The notes: generated from the letters alone by a model not told the origin. A stretch of 64,000 nt of DNA from DATMER01 sp035536935 (GCA_035536935.1 DATLNC010000259.1:1-64000); one strand, 5' to 3'; positions 49,010-57,781 are shown, numbered from the stretch's first letter. Numbers and translations: made by a program.

Positions 49010-49977
49010 GCGTCCGACCTCGGGGCGAGCCCGAGGTCTTCGAGAGAGCGGGAGGTCAGGACGCATTCGGCGAGGCGGATCAGGCTGTCGACGGAGTCGA
49101 TCGCCTCGACCCGCCGCCGCACAGAGACGGGGATGCGTCCGAACCGTTGGGCGAGCAACCGGAGCAGAACCTCCCGTGCGCCCTCCCGCATGCCCACTCG
49201 GTGCCCTTCGGCCATCAGCCGGTCTCCCCAACTCATCTCCGTAAGTCGCATTGCCGGATTCCCTCCTCCAATATCTGAAGTAGCGTACTCCCAGGTCTCT
49301 TCGGGCGTCAACTCAAGATAAGTTGCGACGCAGTCCACCAGCAGGATTCGCTTTTCCTCGGAAAGCCGAGCGTCCGCAATACGGCGCAAGCAGGCTGCTT
49401 TGATCTCGGCCCTTGTGAGCTTCCCCACGTTCATCAGGGCAGCCAGGGCCCAGGCGAGCGGCTCAGGTCTCGTGAGGTATGCCGCCGCGTCGCAGCCGGA
49501 CAGCCCGAAAGCCACGTACTGCGATCCGAGCCCGGGGCCGGTCGTCACGCCGGGCAGGGAACGGACTTGAAGGCCGGGCTCTCCGCCGCGGAGGGTGACC
49601 AGGATCGAGACCACATCCGAGTCGTACGCAGCTTCGATACGGCGCCGGTACTGACGGAGCCGGCCAAGGATCGGGCCTCTTGCCCGCGCCTCAATCTCCA
49701 CATGGACGAGGAGAGACTCGGAGCCGCTCGCCAGGAGAGGAATCCGGGCCAGGAGGTCCGGTTCCCGCCGTCTGCCTGCCTCGGTGAAGAGCTCTTTGTC
49801 CAGAAAGACCGCTCCAGGAATGTCGAGGTGCCCGGACATACCAGGTAGCGCGAGTTGGAGCAGATCCGGGAAGAAAGCCCGCAGCAGGCGCTTGAATAGA
49901 AAGTCGTGACGAGCCCGTCCGGGCACACGTGTCCGCATTTGTTTGTATAGGAACGGAAAGTCGGAAGGAAATGTCAT
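49006..49977 (-). CDS. Rpn-family recombination-promoting nuclease/transposase-like protein
   Basis: 323 aa. HDFLFKRLLRAFFPDLLQL at the start, then EPDLLARIPLL and LLVHVEIEARARG, the D...E-x-E/K strand pair of the PD-(D/E)XK Rpn (YhgA-like, DUF4351) family; the usual E-x-Q/K reads E-x-E here. The C-terminus (VLLRLLAQRFGRIPVSVRRRVEAIDSVDSL) is the conserved DUF4351 helix pair. These genes are mobile-like and may promote recombination. The start region contains the 30-bp sequence shared with the RAYT upstream region; an internal start (MRTRVPGRARHD) is possible. Confidence 0.85.
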   Translation of the reverse strand: MTFPSDFPFLYKQMRTRVPGRARHDFLFKRLLRAFFPDLLQLALPGMSGHLDIPGAVFLDKELFTEAGRRREPDLLARIPLLASGSESLLVHVEIEARARGPILGRLRQYRRRIEAAYDSDVVSILVTLRGGEPGLQVRSLPGVTTGPGLGSQYVAFGLSGCDAAAYLTRPEPLAWALAALMNVGKLTRAEIKAACLRRIADARLSEEKRILLVDCVATYLELTPEETWEYATSDIGGGNPAMRLTEMSWGDRLMAEGHRVGMREGAREVLLRLLAQRFGRIPVSVRRRVEAIDSVDSLIRLAECVLTSRSLEDLGLAPRSDA

Positions 49978-50021
49978 TCCTTCGAATGCTTCAGAGAAAT
50001 CCAGATGGTAGGCTTTCCGTC

Positions 50022-51644
50022 ATGAGACGGTTGGCCCTGATCCTCATCCTCGCCCTTGCAGGCATGCCTGCCCTGGGCGAAGGCATCCGGTTCCGCGAGG
50101 TCTCCAAGGCCTGGGGGATCGACTTCCGCCATCATCATGGCGGCTCGGGAAAGAACTACATCCTGGAGAGCTCGTCCGGCGGCCTGGTCATGTTCGATTA
50201 CGACCTGGACGGCGACCAGGACCTCTTCTTCGTCGACGGCGGACGGATCCCCGGCTCTCCCTATCAGGGCGAGGAGCCCCGCTCGCGCCTCTTCCGCAAC
50301 GATGGCGGCCGCTTCGTGGACGTCACGGCTGCCTGCGGCATCCGGGTGACGGGGTACGGACTCGGAGGCGGGGCCGGCGACGTGGACAACGACGGCGACC
50401 TCGACCTCTTCGTCACCCAGTTCGGTCCCGACCAGCTCTTCATCAACCAGGGGGACGGCACGTTCGTGGACGGCACCGCCCGCGCCGGAACATCCGATCC
50501 CCTCTGGAGCAGCTCAGCCGCTTTTGCCGATACGGACCGCGACGGAGACCTCGATCTCTACGTCGCGAACTACGTCGACTTCTCGGTCGAAACCTTCAAG
50601 CCCTGCGTCGACACCAGGACCGGCATCGCCGACTACTGCGGACCCCAGGCGTACAACGGCCTGCCGGACAGCTTCTACCGCAACCGGGGGGACGGCACCT
50701 TCGAAAACGCGGCGCAGCCGGCCGGCTTCGCGGGCGCGGTCGGACCCGGGCTCGGAGCCAGCTTCGGCGACATCGACAACGACCTCTGGCCCGACCTCTT
50801 CGTGGCCAACGACGGCAAGCAGAACTTCCTCTTCCGCAACAAGGGGGACGGCACGTTCGAGGACGAGTCTCTGCTGTCCGGCACCGCGCTCAGCGCCAAG
50901 GGGAAAGCCGAGGCGGGCATGGGAGTCGACCTCGAGGACTACGACGGCGACGGCCTGCTCGACATCGTAGTGACCAACTTCATCCTGGAGACGCCCGCTC
51001 TGTACAAGAACCTGGGCGCCGGCACGTTCGCGGATTATCGCTACATCGCCCAGATCTCCGAGGCCACGATCTTCTATCTCGCCTTCGGCGTCGACCTCGC
51101 CGACTTCGATCAGGACGGCGACCTCGACCTCATGATCGCCAACGGCCATATCAACGAGCACCCCGAGGAGCATCTGAAGGGAGCTACCTACGCCCAGCGC
51201 AACCAGCTCTTCGAGAACCTGGGCAACGGCAAGTTCCGGGAGGACAAGGCCACCGGCATGGACGTGGTGCGCGTCAGCCGCGGCCTGGTCACCGGCGATC
51301 TGGACGGCGACGGCGATCTCGAGGCCGTGTTCGAAAACTCGAACGATCTCGCCGAGGTCTATGAGAATGTCGGCGGGGGCGGCAGCTGGCTGGCGGTGGA
51401 GCTGAGCGGCGCGAAGAGCAACCGCTCGGGGATCGGCGCGCGGCTGGAGCTCGCGGCGGGCGGCAAGACCCAGATCCGCGACGTCCGCACCGGCTCGTCA
51501 TACGAGTCGCAGAACGCCCTGGCCGCGCACTTCGGCCTGGGTCAGGCCGCCGCGGCCGACCGCCTTACCGTGCGCTGGCCGAGCGGCAAGGTCCAGGTCT
51601 TCAATCAGCTCCCTGCCGGCCGCAAGGTGCAAATCTCGGAGTGA
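50022..51644 (+). CDS. secreted CRTAC1-family FG-GAP/ASPIC protein
   Basis: 540 aa. Signal peptide (LALILILALAGMPALG), then repeated calcium-type loops (DYDLDGDQDLFF, DVDNDGDLDLFV, DTDRDGDLDLYV, DIDNDLWPDLFV, DYDGDGLLDIVV, DFDQDGDLDLMI) of an FG-GAP/VCBS beta-propeller and a C-terminal ASPIC/UnbV domain (RSGIGARLELAAGG...VRWPSGKVQVF). Exported, probably binds a ligand or surface; role unknown. No SD sequence; TAGGCT lies 7 nt before the ATG, so the transcript may be leaderless. The end overlaps the convergent amidohydrolase by 44 bp. Confidence 0.93.
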   Translation: MRRLALILILALAGMPALGEGIRFREVSKAWGIDFRHHHGGSGKNYILESSSGGLVMFDYDLDGDQDLFFVDGGRIPGSPYQGEEPRSRLFRNDGGRFVDVTAACGIRVTGYGLGGGAGDVDNDGDLDLFVTQFGPDQLFINQGDGTFVDGTARAGTSDPLWSSSAAFADTDRDGDLDLYVANYVDFSVETFKPCVDTRTGIADYCGPQAYNGLPDSFYRNRGDGTFENAAQPAGFAGAVGPGLGASFGDIDNDLWPDLFVANDGKQNFLFRNKGDGTFEDESLLSGTALSAKGKAEAGMGVDLEDYDGDGLLDIVVTNFILETPALYKNLGAGTFADYRYIAQISEATIFYLAFGVDLADFDQDGDLDLMIANGHINEHPEEHLKGATYAQRNQLFENLGNGKFREDKATGMDVVRVSRGLVTGDLDGDGDLEAVFENSNDLAEVYENVGGGGSWLAVELSGAKSNRSGIGARLELAAGGKTQIRDVRTGSSYESQNALAAHFGLGQAAAADRLTVRWPSGKVQVFNQLPAGRKVQISE

Positions 51645-52851
51645 CGACCGCTACCTTCCCGCCCTTCATGACCCAGACGACCCGCTTGAGGGCGCGGATG
51701 TCCTGGAGGGGATCGCCCTCGACGGCGATCAGGTCGGCCTCGAAGCCTGGGGCGGCGGTGCCCACCTCCTTGCCGAGGCCGAGGGACTCGGCGGCGAGCG
51801 AGGTGGCCGAGACGATCGCGGCCCCGGGGTCCTGCCGCCCCTGCTCAACGCGGTAGATCAGCTCCTCGAAGTTGCGGCCGTGCGAGCCGGCGACCGCGTC
51901 CGTGCCGAAGACGACCCTGAGCCCCGGCGTGACGAGCGCCTGCCGGAAGACCTCCAGGGCGCGGGGCACGGCCTTCTTCATCTGCGCGAAGCCCTCCTCG
52001 GAGTAGTTGCCGATGCCGAGGAAGTGCTCCTTGTTCTCGAAGTAGTTCCGGAAGACGAGGTCGATGTTCGGGTCGAAGTACGTGCCGCGCTCGGCGAGGA
52101 CGCGGAGGGTCTCGGCGTCGAGCAGGGCGCCGTGCTCCACGACCGTGCAGCCGGCGAGGGCGGCGCGGCGGGCGCTCTCCGGGCCGTGGGCGTGGATCGC
52201 CGAGCGCAGGCCGAGCTTGCGCGCCTCGCCGCAGGCGGCGTCGAGCTGCTCCTGGCTCAAGGTGGGGCCGCCGCCGTCGCGGATGCTCTTCGAGGCGAAG
52301 ACCTTGACCACGTCGGCGCCATCGGCTTTCAGCTTGCGCACGGCCTCCCGGTACTGCTCGGGCTTCCAGCCCTCCTCGCCGAGCGGCTCCAGGGAGGTGA
52401 TCACCCGCGGGCCAGGAAGAATGCCGCGGCCGATCGCCTCGCGCAGGTCGCGGTCCTCGGGCGCGCCGAGGCTCTGGACCGTGGTGATCCCTCCCTGGAG
52501 GGTCTGCCAGGCGTTCTCGGCGGCGTAGAGGACGGTGCGGGCGGGCGCCTCGTTCTCGTCGTGGTGGGTCTTGCCGTCGGGATCGAAATGCCAGGAGAGA
52601 TGGACGTGCGTGTCGATCCCGCCCGGCATCAGGGTGAGCCCGCGGAGATCCCAGGTGGGGGGATTTTTTCCCCCGGGCTCCACCGAAACGATGCGCGAGC
52701 CCTGGACGGTGACCGTGACGTCCGTGAGCACGCCGCCACGGCCGTCGAGCAGCCGCCCGGCGCGGATCGTCACAGGGGCGTCGGCAGCCTGGATAGGGAA
52801 GGTGGCGAGCAGGAGGATCAGGGAGAGGAGCGCGTGTCGCATGGCGCGCAT
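51601..52851 (-). CDS. secreted metal-dependent amidohydrolase
   Basis: 416 aa. Signal peptide (LLSLILLLATFPIQA). MPGGIDTHVHLSWHF gives the HxH metal site, VVKVFASKSI the usual Lys strand, AIHAHGPES and VEHGALLD the next His residues, and FGTDAVAG the Asp. Hydrolyses C-N bonds, perhaps of dipeptides, as with prolidase-like imidazolonepropionase relatives; the exact substrate is open. Divergent from the cytochrome gene 39 bp away. The C-terminal ~14 codons lie over the CRTAC1 gene end. Confidence 0.92.
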   Translation of the reverse strand: MRAMRHALLSLILLLATFPIQAADAPVTIRAGRLLDGRGGVLTDVTVTVQGSRIVSVEPGGKNPPTWDLRGLTLMPGGIDTHVHLSWHFDPDGKTHHDENEAPARTVLYAAENAWQTLQGGITTVQSLGAPEDRDLREAIGRGILPGPRVITSLEPLGEEGWKPEQYREAVRKLKADGADVVKVFASKSIRDGGGPTLSQEQLDAACGEARKLGLRSAIHAHGPESARRAALAGCTVVEHGALLDAETLRVLAERGTYFDPNIDLVFRNYFENKEHFLGIGNYSEEGFAQMKKAVPRALEVFRQALVTPGLRVVFGTDAVAGSHGRNFEELIYRVEQGRQDPGAAIVSATSLAAESLGLGKEVGTAAPGFEADLIAVEGDPLQDIRALKRVVWVMKGGKVAVVTPRFAPCGRQGAD

Positions 52852-52890
52852 TATGATGGAGGCTCAACCTTTCTCCGAAGGAGGAGCAGC

Positions 52891-53427
52891 GTGAGAAAAG
52901 CATGGGTCGTAGCTCTGTCGGTGATCGGATGTGCGGCTTTGTTCAACCTGCCTGAAGCCTCGGGCCAGAACAACCAGGGGGGCGAGCAGGCGCGGATCGC
53001 CCGCGGCTTCCAGATCGCGCCCGTCCCGCTCAAGCTCAAGGGCCGGAACCGCGATCTCGTCGGCCTGGGCAGCTACATCGTCAACGCCCAAGGCGGCTGC
53101 AACGACTGCCACACGAACCCGCCCTACGCGCCGGGAGGCAATCCCTTCCTCGGTCAGCCGGAGCACATCAACACCGACGGCTACCTCGCGGGCGGCGTCA
53201 CCTTCGGCCCGTTCACCTCGGCCAACATCACGCCGGACGAGGACGGCAAGCCTGCCAGCCTGACCTACCAGGAGTTCAAGAAGGCGCTGCGGACCGGGCA
53301 CGATCCCGACGATCCAGACGAGATCCTGCAGGTGATGCCCTGGCCCGTCTACGGGAAGATGACGGATCGCGACCTGCGCGCGATCTACGAGTACCTGAGC
53401 GCGATCCCCTCGATCGCATCCCACTAG
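52891..53427 (+). CDS. secreted mono-heme cytochrome c
   Basis: 178 aa. Signal peptide (VVALSVIGCAALFNLPEASG), heme motif CNDCH (GGCNDCHTNPPY), and a distal Met in VMPWPVYGKM. GFQIAPVPLKLKGRNRDLVGLGSYIVNAQGGC is a typical class I c-type opening. Electron carrier in the periplasm; its partner is not evident nearby. GTG start preceded by AAGGAGGAG. Confidence 0.9.
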   Translation: MRKAWVVALSVIGCAALFNLPEASGQNNQGGEQARIARGFQIAPVPLKLKGRNRDLVGLGSYIVNAQGGCNDCHTNPPYAPGGNPFLGQPEHINTDGYLAGGVTFGPFTSANITPDEDGKPASLTYQEFKKALRTGHDPDDPDEILQVMPWPVYGKMTDRDLRAIYEYLSAIPSIASH

Positions 53428-53470
53428 AAGGTAGGGGCGGCCCTTGTGGCCGCCCAGGTTTCCCGTCGGC

Positions 53471-54304
53471 TCAGTTGACGAGGCTCGGGCGGAAGGCCGA
53501 GGTGATGGCGATCATCCTCTGGACCTGTCCCGGGGTGAAGTGGTCCATGCAGGTGTCGGGGGTGTAGTTCATGAAGTTGAAGACGTCGTCGGCCCCGCCA
53601 CCCGAGCAGGTATCGGCGCCGGGGGAGCAGGTCATGGTGGGCTCGGCCTGGGCGGGAGTGTCCGCCACCTCGTCGCCGTCGGCGCAGCCGCCCTGGAACG
53701 TGTGGTAGGCGCCGAGATAGTGCCCCATCTCATGGGCGAGCGTCAGGCCGTAGACGCCGACCTCCGGGTTGCCCGAGCCGGGCATGGTGAGCGGGTGCAG
53801 CGCGATGCCGTGCATGGTGCTGTTCTCCGCGTACCAGAACGGGAACGTGGCATAGCCGACGACGCCGTTGCCCGGCGTGTTGGTCTGGCAGGTGTAGACG
53901 TTGACGCCGAAACGGGGGTCCCAGGCGAGCTTCTTCTTCATGGCCTTCTCGTTCTTGCTGCCGAAGGAGCAGTTGTTGAACCAGGCCTTGTTGTTCACCC
54001 GCTCGACGCCGGCGATGTAGAACGAGAAGGGCGTGCCGGAGAAGGCGACGTTGAGGTTGTGCACGAGGGTCTCGATCTGCGAGTTGGAGACCTTGCCCTT
54101 CTTGCCGGCCTGGATGACGTGGAAGGCGATCGGAATCTGCACCTCTTGGGCGAGCTTCTCGGTGGTGATCTTCCGGCTCATGCCCTCGATCCATTTCACG
54201 GTGGCGAGGTCGAGATCCGGGGTGCCGCACGTACGCTGAAGGGTCTCGGCGGAAACGGGAAGAGCGGTCAAGAGAACCGCGATGAGTGCCAGGATACGCT
54301 TCAC
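53471..54304 (-). CDS. secreted M43-like (pappalysin) zinc metalloprotease
   Basis: 277 aa. Signal peptide (RILALIAVLLTALPVSA). HEMGHYLGAYH is the HExxHxxGxxH zinc site and NFMNYTPD the Met-turn, as in cytophagalysin-type M43 proteases; CMDHFTPGQVQRM closes the domain. Several Cys (CQT, GGCADGD, CSPGADTC, DTCMD) suggest disulfides. GTG start at 54304 with CCGGAGG upstream; the longer frame upstream adds 61 non-signal residues. Confidence 0.92.
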   Translation of the reverse strand: MKRILALIAVLLTALPVSAETLQRTCGTPDLDLATVKWIEGMSRKITTEKLAQEVQIPIAFHVIQAGKKGKVSNSQIETLVHNLNVAFSGTPFSFYIAGVERVNNKAWFNNCSFGSKNEKAMKKKLAWDPRFGVNVYTCQTNTPGNGVVGYATFPFWYAENSTMHGIALHPLTMPGSGNPEVGVYGLTLAHEMGHYLGAYHTFQGGCADGDEVADTPAQAEPTMTCSPGADTCSGGGADDVFNFMNYTPDTCMDHFTPGQVQRMIAITSAFRPSLVN

Positions 54305-54479
54305 TGCAAAACCTCCGGTTGAAGTGAGTTGGGTTGCTATCCGGAGATACGCAGGAAGTTTTCCGGTCCCGCCAGGGGATTTCTCCCGCCTGAAGCGAAT
54401 CTGTCTCCCGGAAGTCCGTTGCAGCCCTCCGGATTGGATTCGGCGCTCCGCAAAAAAATTTAGCCCTATGCGGCGCCGA

Positions 54480-54669
54480 TTTGGCACGCTAAAAATAAAT
54501 CCAGAGGGCTAAAAGGCGATTTGGCACGTTGCCGTGGGTTTTAGAGGTCTGCGAGGCGCTTTGGCACGTTAGATTTTTCTGCAGAGGTCTGGAAGGCGAT
54601 TTGGCGCGCCCGTTTTTCTTTTTGGCACGTCAAAAATTTCTGCAGAGGTCTGCAAGGCAATTTGGCACG
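54480..54669. repeat. phased TTTGGCACG repeat array
   Basis: TTTGGCACG at 54480, 54530, 54560, 54621 and 54661, with TTTGGCGCG at 54600. Steps are 50, 30, 40, 21 and 40 bp, close to multiples of the helical turn. Between copies runs a degenerate partner, [C]AGAGGTCTG-[A]AGGC. It fills the 470-bp divergent gap between the M43 protease and the vapB-like gene, together with an AT-richer stretch near 54.45 kb. Confidence 0.8.
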
Positions 54670-54734
54670 TCAGCGGGAAATCCGGAGGGCTGTAGCCGCG
54701 CTGGGCCGGATGCAGCCCGCGTCTCGCCGGCATT

Positions 54735-54758
54735 CTTGGGTCCCAAGGATGGTAGAAT
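54735..54758 (+). promoter_or_regulatory. vapBC promoter and palindromic operator
   Basis: CTTGGG-T-CCCAAG (54735-54747) is a perfect palindrome directly before TAGAAT (54753-54758), a -10 candidate 16 nt before the vapB ATG. Antitoxins of this type commonly bind such palindromes over their own promoter. Confidence 0.55.
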
Positions 54759-54774
54759 GAAGCAGAGGTGGCAT

Positions 54775-55023
54775 ATGGTGAAAATTATGACAAAGCTCGG
54801 CGAAGGTGGCAGGCTGGTGATTCCCGCCGACTATCGGAAAGCGCTGGGGGTCGACACTGGGGACGAGTTGGTCTTGATCCTGGAGGAGAACAGCCTGCGG
54901 GTGCTGACCCCAAAGGAGGGTATCCGACGGGCTCAAGCTCTGGTGCGGTCTTATATTCCGGAAGGCCAGCTTCTCTCGGACGAGTTGATCGAGGAGAGGC
55001 GAAAGGAATCTCAGCTTGAGTGA
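54775..55023 (+). CDS. vapB: AbrB/MazE-type antitoxin (VapB-like)
   Basis: 82 aa. The N-terminal swapped-hairpin DNA-binding domain (KLGEGGRLVIPADYRKALGVDTGDELVL) is followed by a toxin-neutralising tail (LVRSYIPEGQLLSDELIEER). ATG at 54775 has AGAGGTGG 7 nt upstream; ATG at 54757 is less well placed. Overlaps vapC by 8 bp. The TTTGGCACG array and palindrome lie upstream. Confidence 0.88.
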   Translation: MVKIMTKLGEGGRLVIPADYRKALGVDTGDELVLILEENSLRVLTPKEGIRRAQALVRSYIPEGQLLSDELIEERRKESQLE

Positions 55024-55399
55024 GGTGGTCCTCGACGCCTCTGCTGTTCTAGCCCTTCTGAACCGCGAGCCCGGCGCGGAAGAGGTTGAAAAGACGATTC
55101 CTGGCGCGGCTATAGGGGCCGTCAACCTGTCGGAAGTCGTCGCGAAGCTTGCCGAACGAGGCATGCCTGAGGAAGCGATCCGGCTCGCATTGTCAGGAAT
55201 TGAGCTGGATGTCACTCCTTTCGATGGTCCCTTGGCCTACCGCGCCGGCCTGTTGAGAGTCTCCACCCGCGGTCTCGGACTATCCTTCGGGGACAGAGCC
55301 TGCCTCGCCCTCGGGCGACAGCTTGGAATGCCTGTGCTGACGGCAGATAGGCGTTGGAGCGAGCTGAGCGTCGGAGTCGAAGTTCGTGTAATTCGTTAG
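55016..55399 (+). CDS. vapC: PIN-domain toxin (VapC-like RNase)
   Basis: 127 aa. VVLDASAVLALLNREPG gives the first Asp, NLSEVVAKLAERG the Glu, and FGDRACLALGRQLGMPVLTADRRW the acidic C-terminal cluster of a Mg2+-dependent PIN endoribonuclease. TTG start inside the end of vapB implies translational coupling. The stop overlaps the convergent rsmI by 4 bp. Confidence 0.88.
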   Translation: MSEVVLDASAVLALLNREPGAEEVEKTIPGAAIGAVNLSEVVAKLAERGMPEEAIRLALSGIELDVTPFDGPLAYRAGLLRVSTRGLGLSFGDRACLALGRQLGMPVLTADRRWSELSVGVEVRVIR

Positions 55400-56076
55400 G
55401 GCATAGCGCTTCCCACCACCACCACAAACTCGCCCTTGAGCGAAGGCCGCTTCCGCAGCTCTTCCAGCAGCTCGGATAGCGTTCCCCTCAGCACCTCCTC
55501 GTGCATCTTGGTCAGCTCCCGGCAGATGGCGGCGGGGCGGTCTCCCAGCTCGGCGAGGGCGTCTGCCAGGCTGGGGAGGAGGCGGTGGGGGGATTCGAAG
55601 TAGATGAGGGTGTGGCCGAGCGGGGCCCAGGTCTTGTAGAAAGTGCGGCGCTTGCCGGACTTGGGCGGCGGGAAGCCCGCGAAGGTGAAGGGGTGCGGCG
55701 GCAGGCCGGAGGCGACCAGGGCGGTCAGGATCGCCGAGGGGCCGGGGATCGGCTCCACCCGGATGCCCTTCGCCGCGGCCTCCCTCACCAGCACGAAGCC
55801 GGGGTCCGAGAGCAGCGGCGTGCCCGCGTCGCTCGCCACCGCGATCGTCTTCCCCTCTTCCAGGTCGGCCAGGAGACGGGGGAGGCGCTGGCGCTCGTTG
55901 TGCTCGTGGAGGGAGATCAGCGGCTTTTTGATTCCCAGGTGCGCGAGCAGCCGGCCGGTGTGCCGCGTGTCCTCGCAGGCGACGAGATCGGCCTCTGCGA
56001 ACGCGGCTCTGGCGCGGGGCGAGAGGTCGTCCAGGTTGCCGATCGGCGTGGCGACGACCACCAGCTTGCCGGCCAT
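55396..56076 (-). CDS. rsmI: 16S rRNA 2'-O-methyltransferase RsmI
   Basis: 226 aa tetrapyrrole-methylase-fold enzyme that 2'-O-methylates C1402 of 16S rRNA, complementing RsmH. LVVVATPIGNLDDLSPRA, CEDTRHTGRLL, SDAGTPLLSDPGF and PIPGPSAILTAL are family signatures. Slightly short at the C-terminus compared with many homologues (~280 aa), so the C-terminal extension is absent. 1 nt separates it from nadE upstream. Confidence 0.95.
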   Translation of the reverse strand: MAGKLVVVATPIGNLDDLSPRARAAFAEADLVACEDTRHTGRLLAHLGIKKPLISLHEHNERQRLPRLLADLEEGKTIAVASDAGTPLLSDPGFVLVREAAAKGIRVEPIPGPSAILTALVASGLPPHPFTFAGFPPPKSGKRRTFYKTWAPLGHTLIYFESPHRLLPSLADALAELGDRPAAICRELTKMHEEVLRGTLSELLEELRKRPSLKGEFVVVVGSAMP

Positions 56077-56077
56077 G

Positions 56078-56911
56078 TCAGTCCCGAGGGATCTCCTGGT
56101 CCAGGTTCACCGCGCTGCCCGAGAGGCGCGCGATCAGCATCAGGCGCCGCTTGAAGCGGAAGCGCTGCTCGTAGCTCAGGATCCGTTGCACCACGCGCTC
56201 GTCGTAGCCCCTCGCCACCACCTCTTCCGGCCGCAGGCCCTCGTCGAAGAGGAGATAGAGGACCTCGTCCGCCGTCTGGTAGTCGAAGCCCAGGTCCCCC
56301 TCGTCCGTCTGGCCCGGGAAGAGGTCCGCGGAGGGCGCCTTGTCGATCACCGCGGAGGGCAGCCCGAGATGGCGCGAGAGCTGCCAGATCTGCGCTTTAT
56401 AGAGATCCCCCAGCGGGTTCAGGGAGCTTGCGTTGTCCCCGAAGACCGTGGAGTAGCCGAGCAGGATCTCGGTTTTATTGGAGGTTCCGAGCACGAGCGC
56501 GTTCCGCTTCTTGGCCTGGTCGAAGAGGATCGTCATCCGCTCGCGCGCCATCTTGTTGCCGCGGCGGACGGGATCGGCGTCAGACTCCGTCTTGAAGTAC
56601 GCGTCGATCATGGGCGAGATGTCGATCACCCGGTGCGGGACGCCAAGATGTTCAGCCACGGTGCGGGCGTCCTGCTCCGAGGCGGGGTTCGACGTGCGGT
56701 AGGGGAGGAGGAAGCCATGCACCCGCTCCGGCCCCAGGGCCTGCGCTGCCAGGGCCGCGGAAAGGGAGGAGTCCACGCCTCCGGAGAGGCCCACAACCAC
56801 CCCGGACGTGCCCGAGGTCTCCACCGCGTCGCGGATGAAGCTCGTCAGGACCGCGACCGCCAGCGGCGCGTTGAGCACCAGCCGCTGCGGCACCTGCTCC
56901 TTACGGATCAT
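56078..56911 (-). CDS. nadE: NAD+ synthase, ATP-dependent synthetase subunit
   Basis: 277 aa. VVVGLSGGVDSSLSAALAA is the ATP-pyrophosphatase P-loop, GTSNKTEILLGYSTVFGDNASSLNPLGDLYK the deamido-NAD site. Makes NAD+ from deamido-NAD. Its length matches the stand-alone synthetase, and the nitrilase-type gene overlapping its start by 4 bp would supply ammonia from glutamine. Together they equal a split glutamine-dependent NadE. Confidence 0.94.
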   Translation of the reverse strand: MIRKEQVPQRLVLNAPLAVAVLTSFIRDAVETSGTSGVVVGLSGGVDSSLSAALAAQALGPERVHGFLLPYRTSNPASEQDARTVAEHLGVPHRVIDISPMIDAYFKTESDADPVRRGNKMARERMTILFDQAKKRNALVLGTSNKTEILLGYSTVFGDNASSLNPLGDLYKAQIWQLSRHLGLPSAVIDKAPSADLFPGQTDEGDLGFDYQTADEVLYLLFDEGLRPEEVVARGYDERVVQRILSYEQRFRFKRRLMLIARLSGSAVNLDQEIPRD

Positions 56912-57753
56912 CCCGGCCCCTCGATGTCCTGGCGTTCGTCGGCCAGGAGGGGCAGGCGCCAGCGCAGGCGGTCGGCCTCCCTCAAATCGATCTCGGTCAC
57001 GAGCAGGTGCTCTTCGAGCAGCGGCGCGCGCTCGACCAGCTCGCCGCCGGGCCGCACCACGTGGCTGCCGCCCGCGTAGAAGGAGCCCTCCTCCCAGCCC
57101 ACACGGTTGACGTAGACGACCCAGCAGGTGTCGAGGATCGCGGTGGCGCGGGTGAGCGTCTCCCAGGTGTCGTGGTTGGCCGGCAGCTCGCCGGCGCCGA
57201 TCCGTCCCGGCGCGACCGAGGGCACGACCAGGAGGTGCGCTCCGGCCACGGCCAGGCGGCGCGCCAGCCCGGGATGCCAGAGATCCTCGCAGATCAGGAT
57301 CCCCATCCGGCCCCAGGGGAGGGTCGCCAGATCCAGCCGGCGCCCCGAGCGCACGAAGCGTTCTTCCTGGAAGAGGCCGTAGGTGGGGAGGTAGAGCTTG
57401 CGGTGGAAGAGGACGGGCTTGCCGTCCACGAGCAGAACGCAGGTGTTGTGGAGGACTCCGCGGTCGCTCTCTTCGATGAATCCCAGGACGACCGCCATGG
57501 GGCCCGCGGCTTCGGCCAGGCGGCGGAGCTGGGGCGCGGAGGGCGGCAGGGCGACGCGCGAGGTCAGGTGAAGCAGCCGGTAGCCGGTAAGGGAGAGCTC
57601 GGGGAAGACGAGGAGGCCGACCCCCCGCTGTCTGGCTTGATCGATCCAGTGGAGGTGGCGCTCGAGGTTCGCGGCGACATCGCCCAGGCGGCAGTCGATC
57701 TGCGCGAGCCCGACCGTCAATGTGGATGCCGCGTTTTCCCCCCCTTCAGTCAT
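56908..57753 (-). CDS. nitrilase-superfamily glutaminase partner of NadE
   Basis: 281 aa. The E-K-C triad is visible: VFPELSLTGY (Glu), FHRKLYLPTYGLF (Lys) and ILICEDLWHP (Cys). The LPTYG-F-E---V--G context is that of the glutaminase domain of eukaryote-like NAD synthetases. The gene overlaps nadE by 4 bp (ATGA), so the pair probably forms a two-subunit enzyme. Divergent from the SurA-like gene 28 bp away. Confidence 0.88.
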   Translation of the reverse strand: MTEGGENAASTLTVGLAQIDCRLGDVAANLERHLHWIDQARQRGVGLLVFPELSLTGYRLLHLTSRVALPPSAPQLRRLAEAAGPMAVVLGFIEESDRGVLHNTCVLLVDGKPVLFHRKLYLPTYGLFQEERFVRSGRRLDLATLPWGRMGILICEDLWHPGLARRLAVAGAHLLVVPSVAPGRIGAGELPANHDTWETLTRATAILDTCWVVYVNRVGWEEGSFYAGGSHVVRPGGELVERAPLLEEHLLVTEIDLREADRLRWRLPLLADERQDIEGPG

Positions 57754-57781
57754 GGCCGCGCCGATGCTAGCATGTCTCCAA

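Noticed and set aside
54480..54669. CRISPR array
   Set aside because: The repeated motif is only 9 bp, spacing varies from 21 to 50 bp, and spacers are themselves related.
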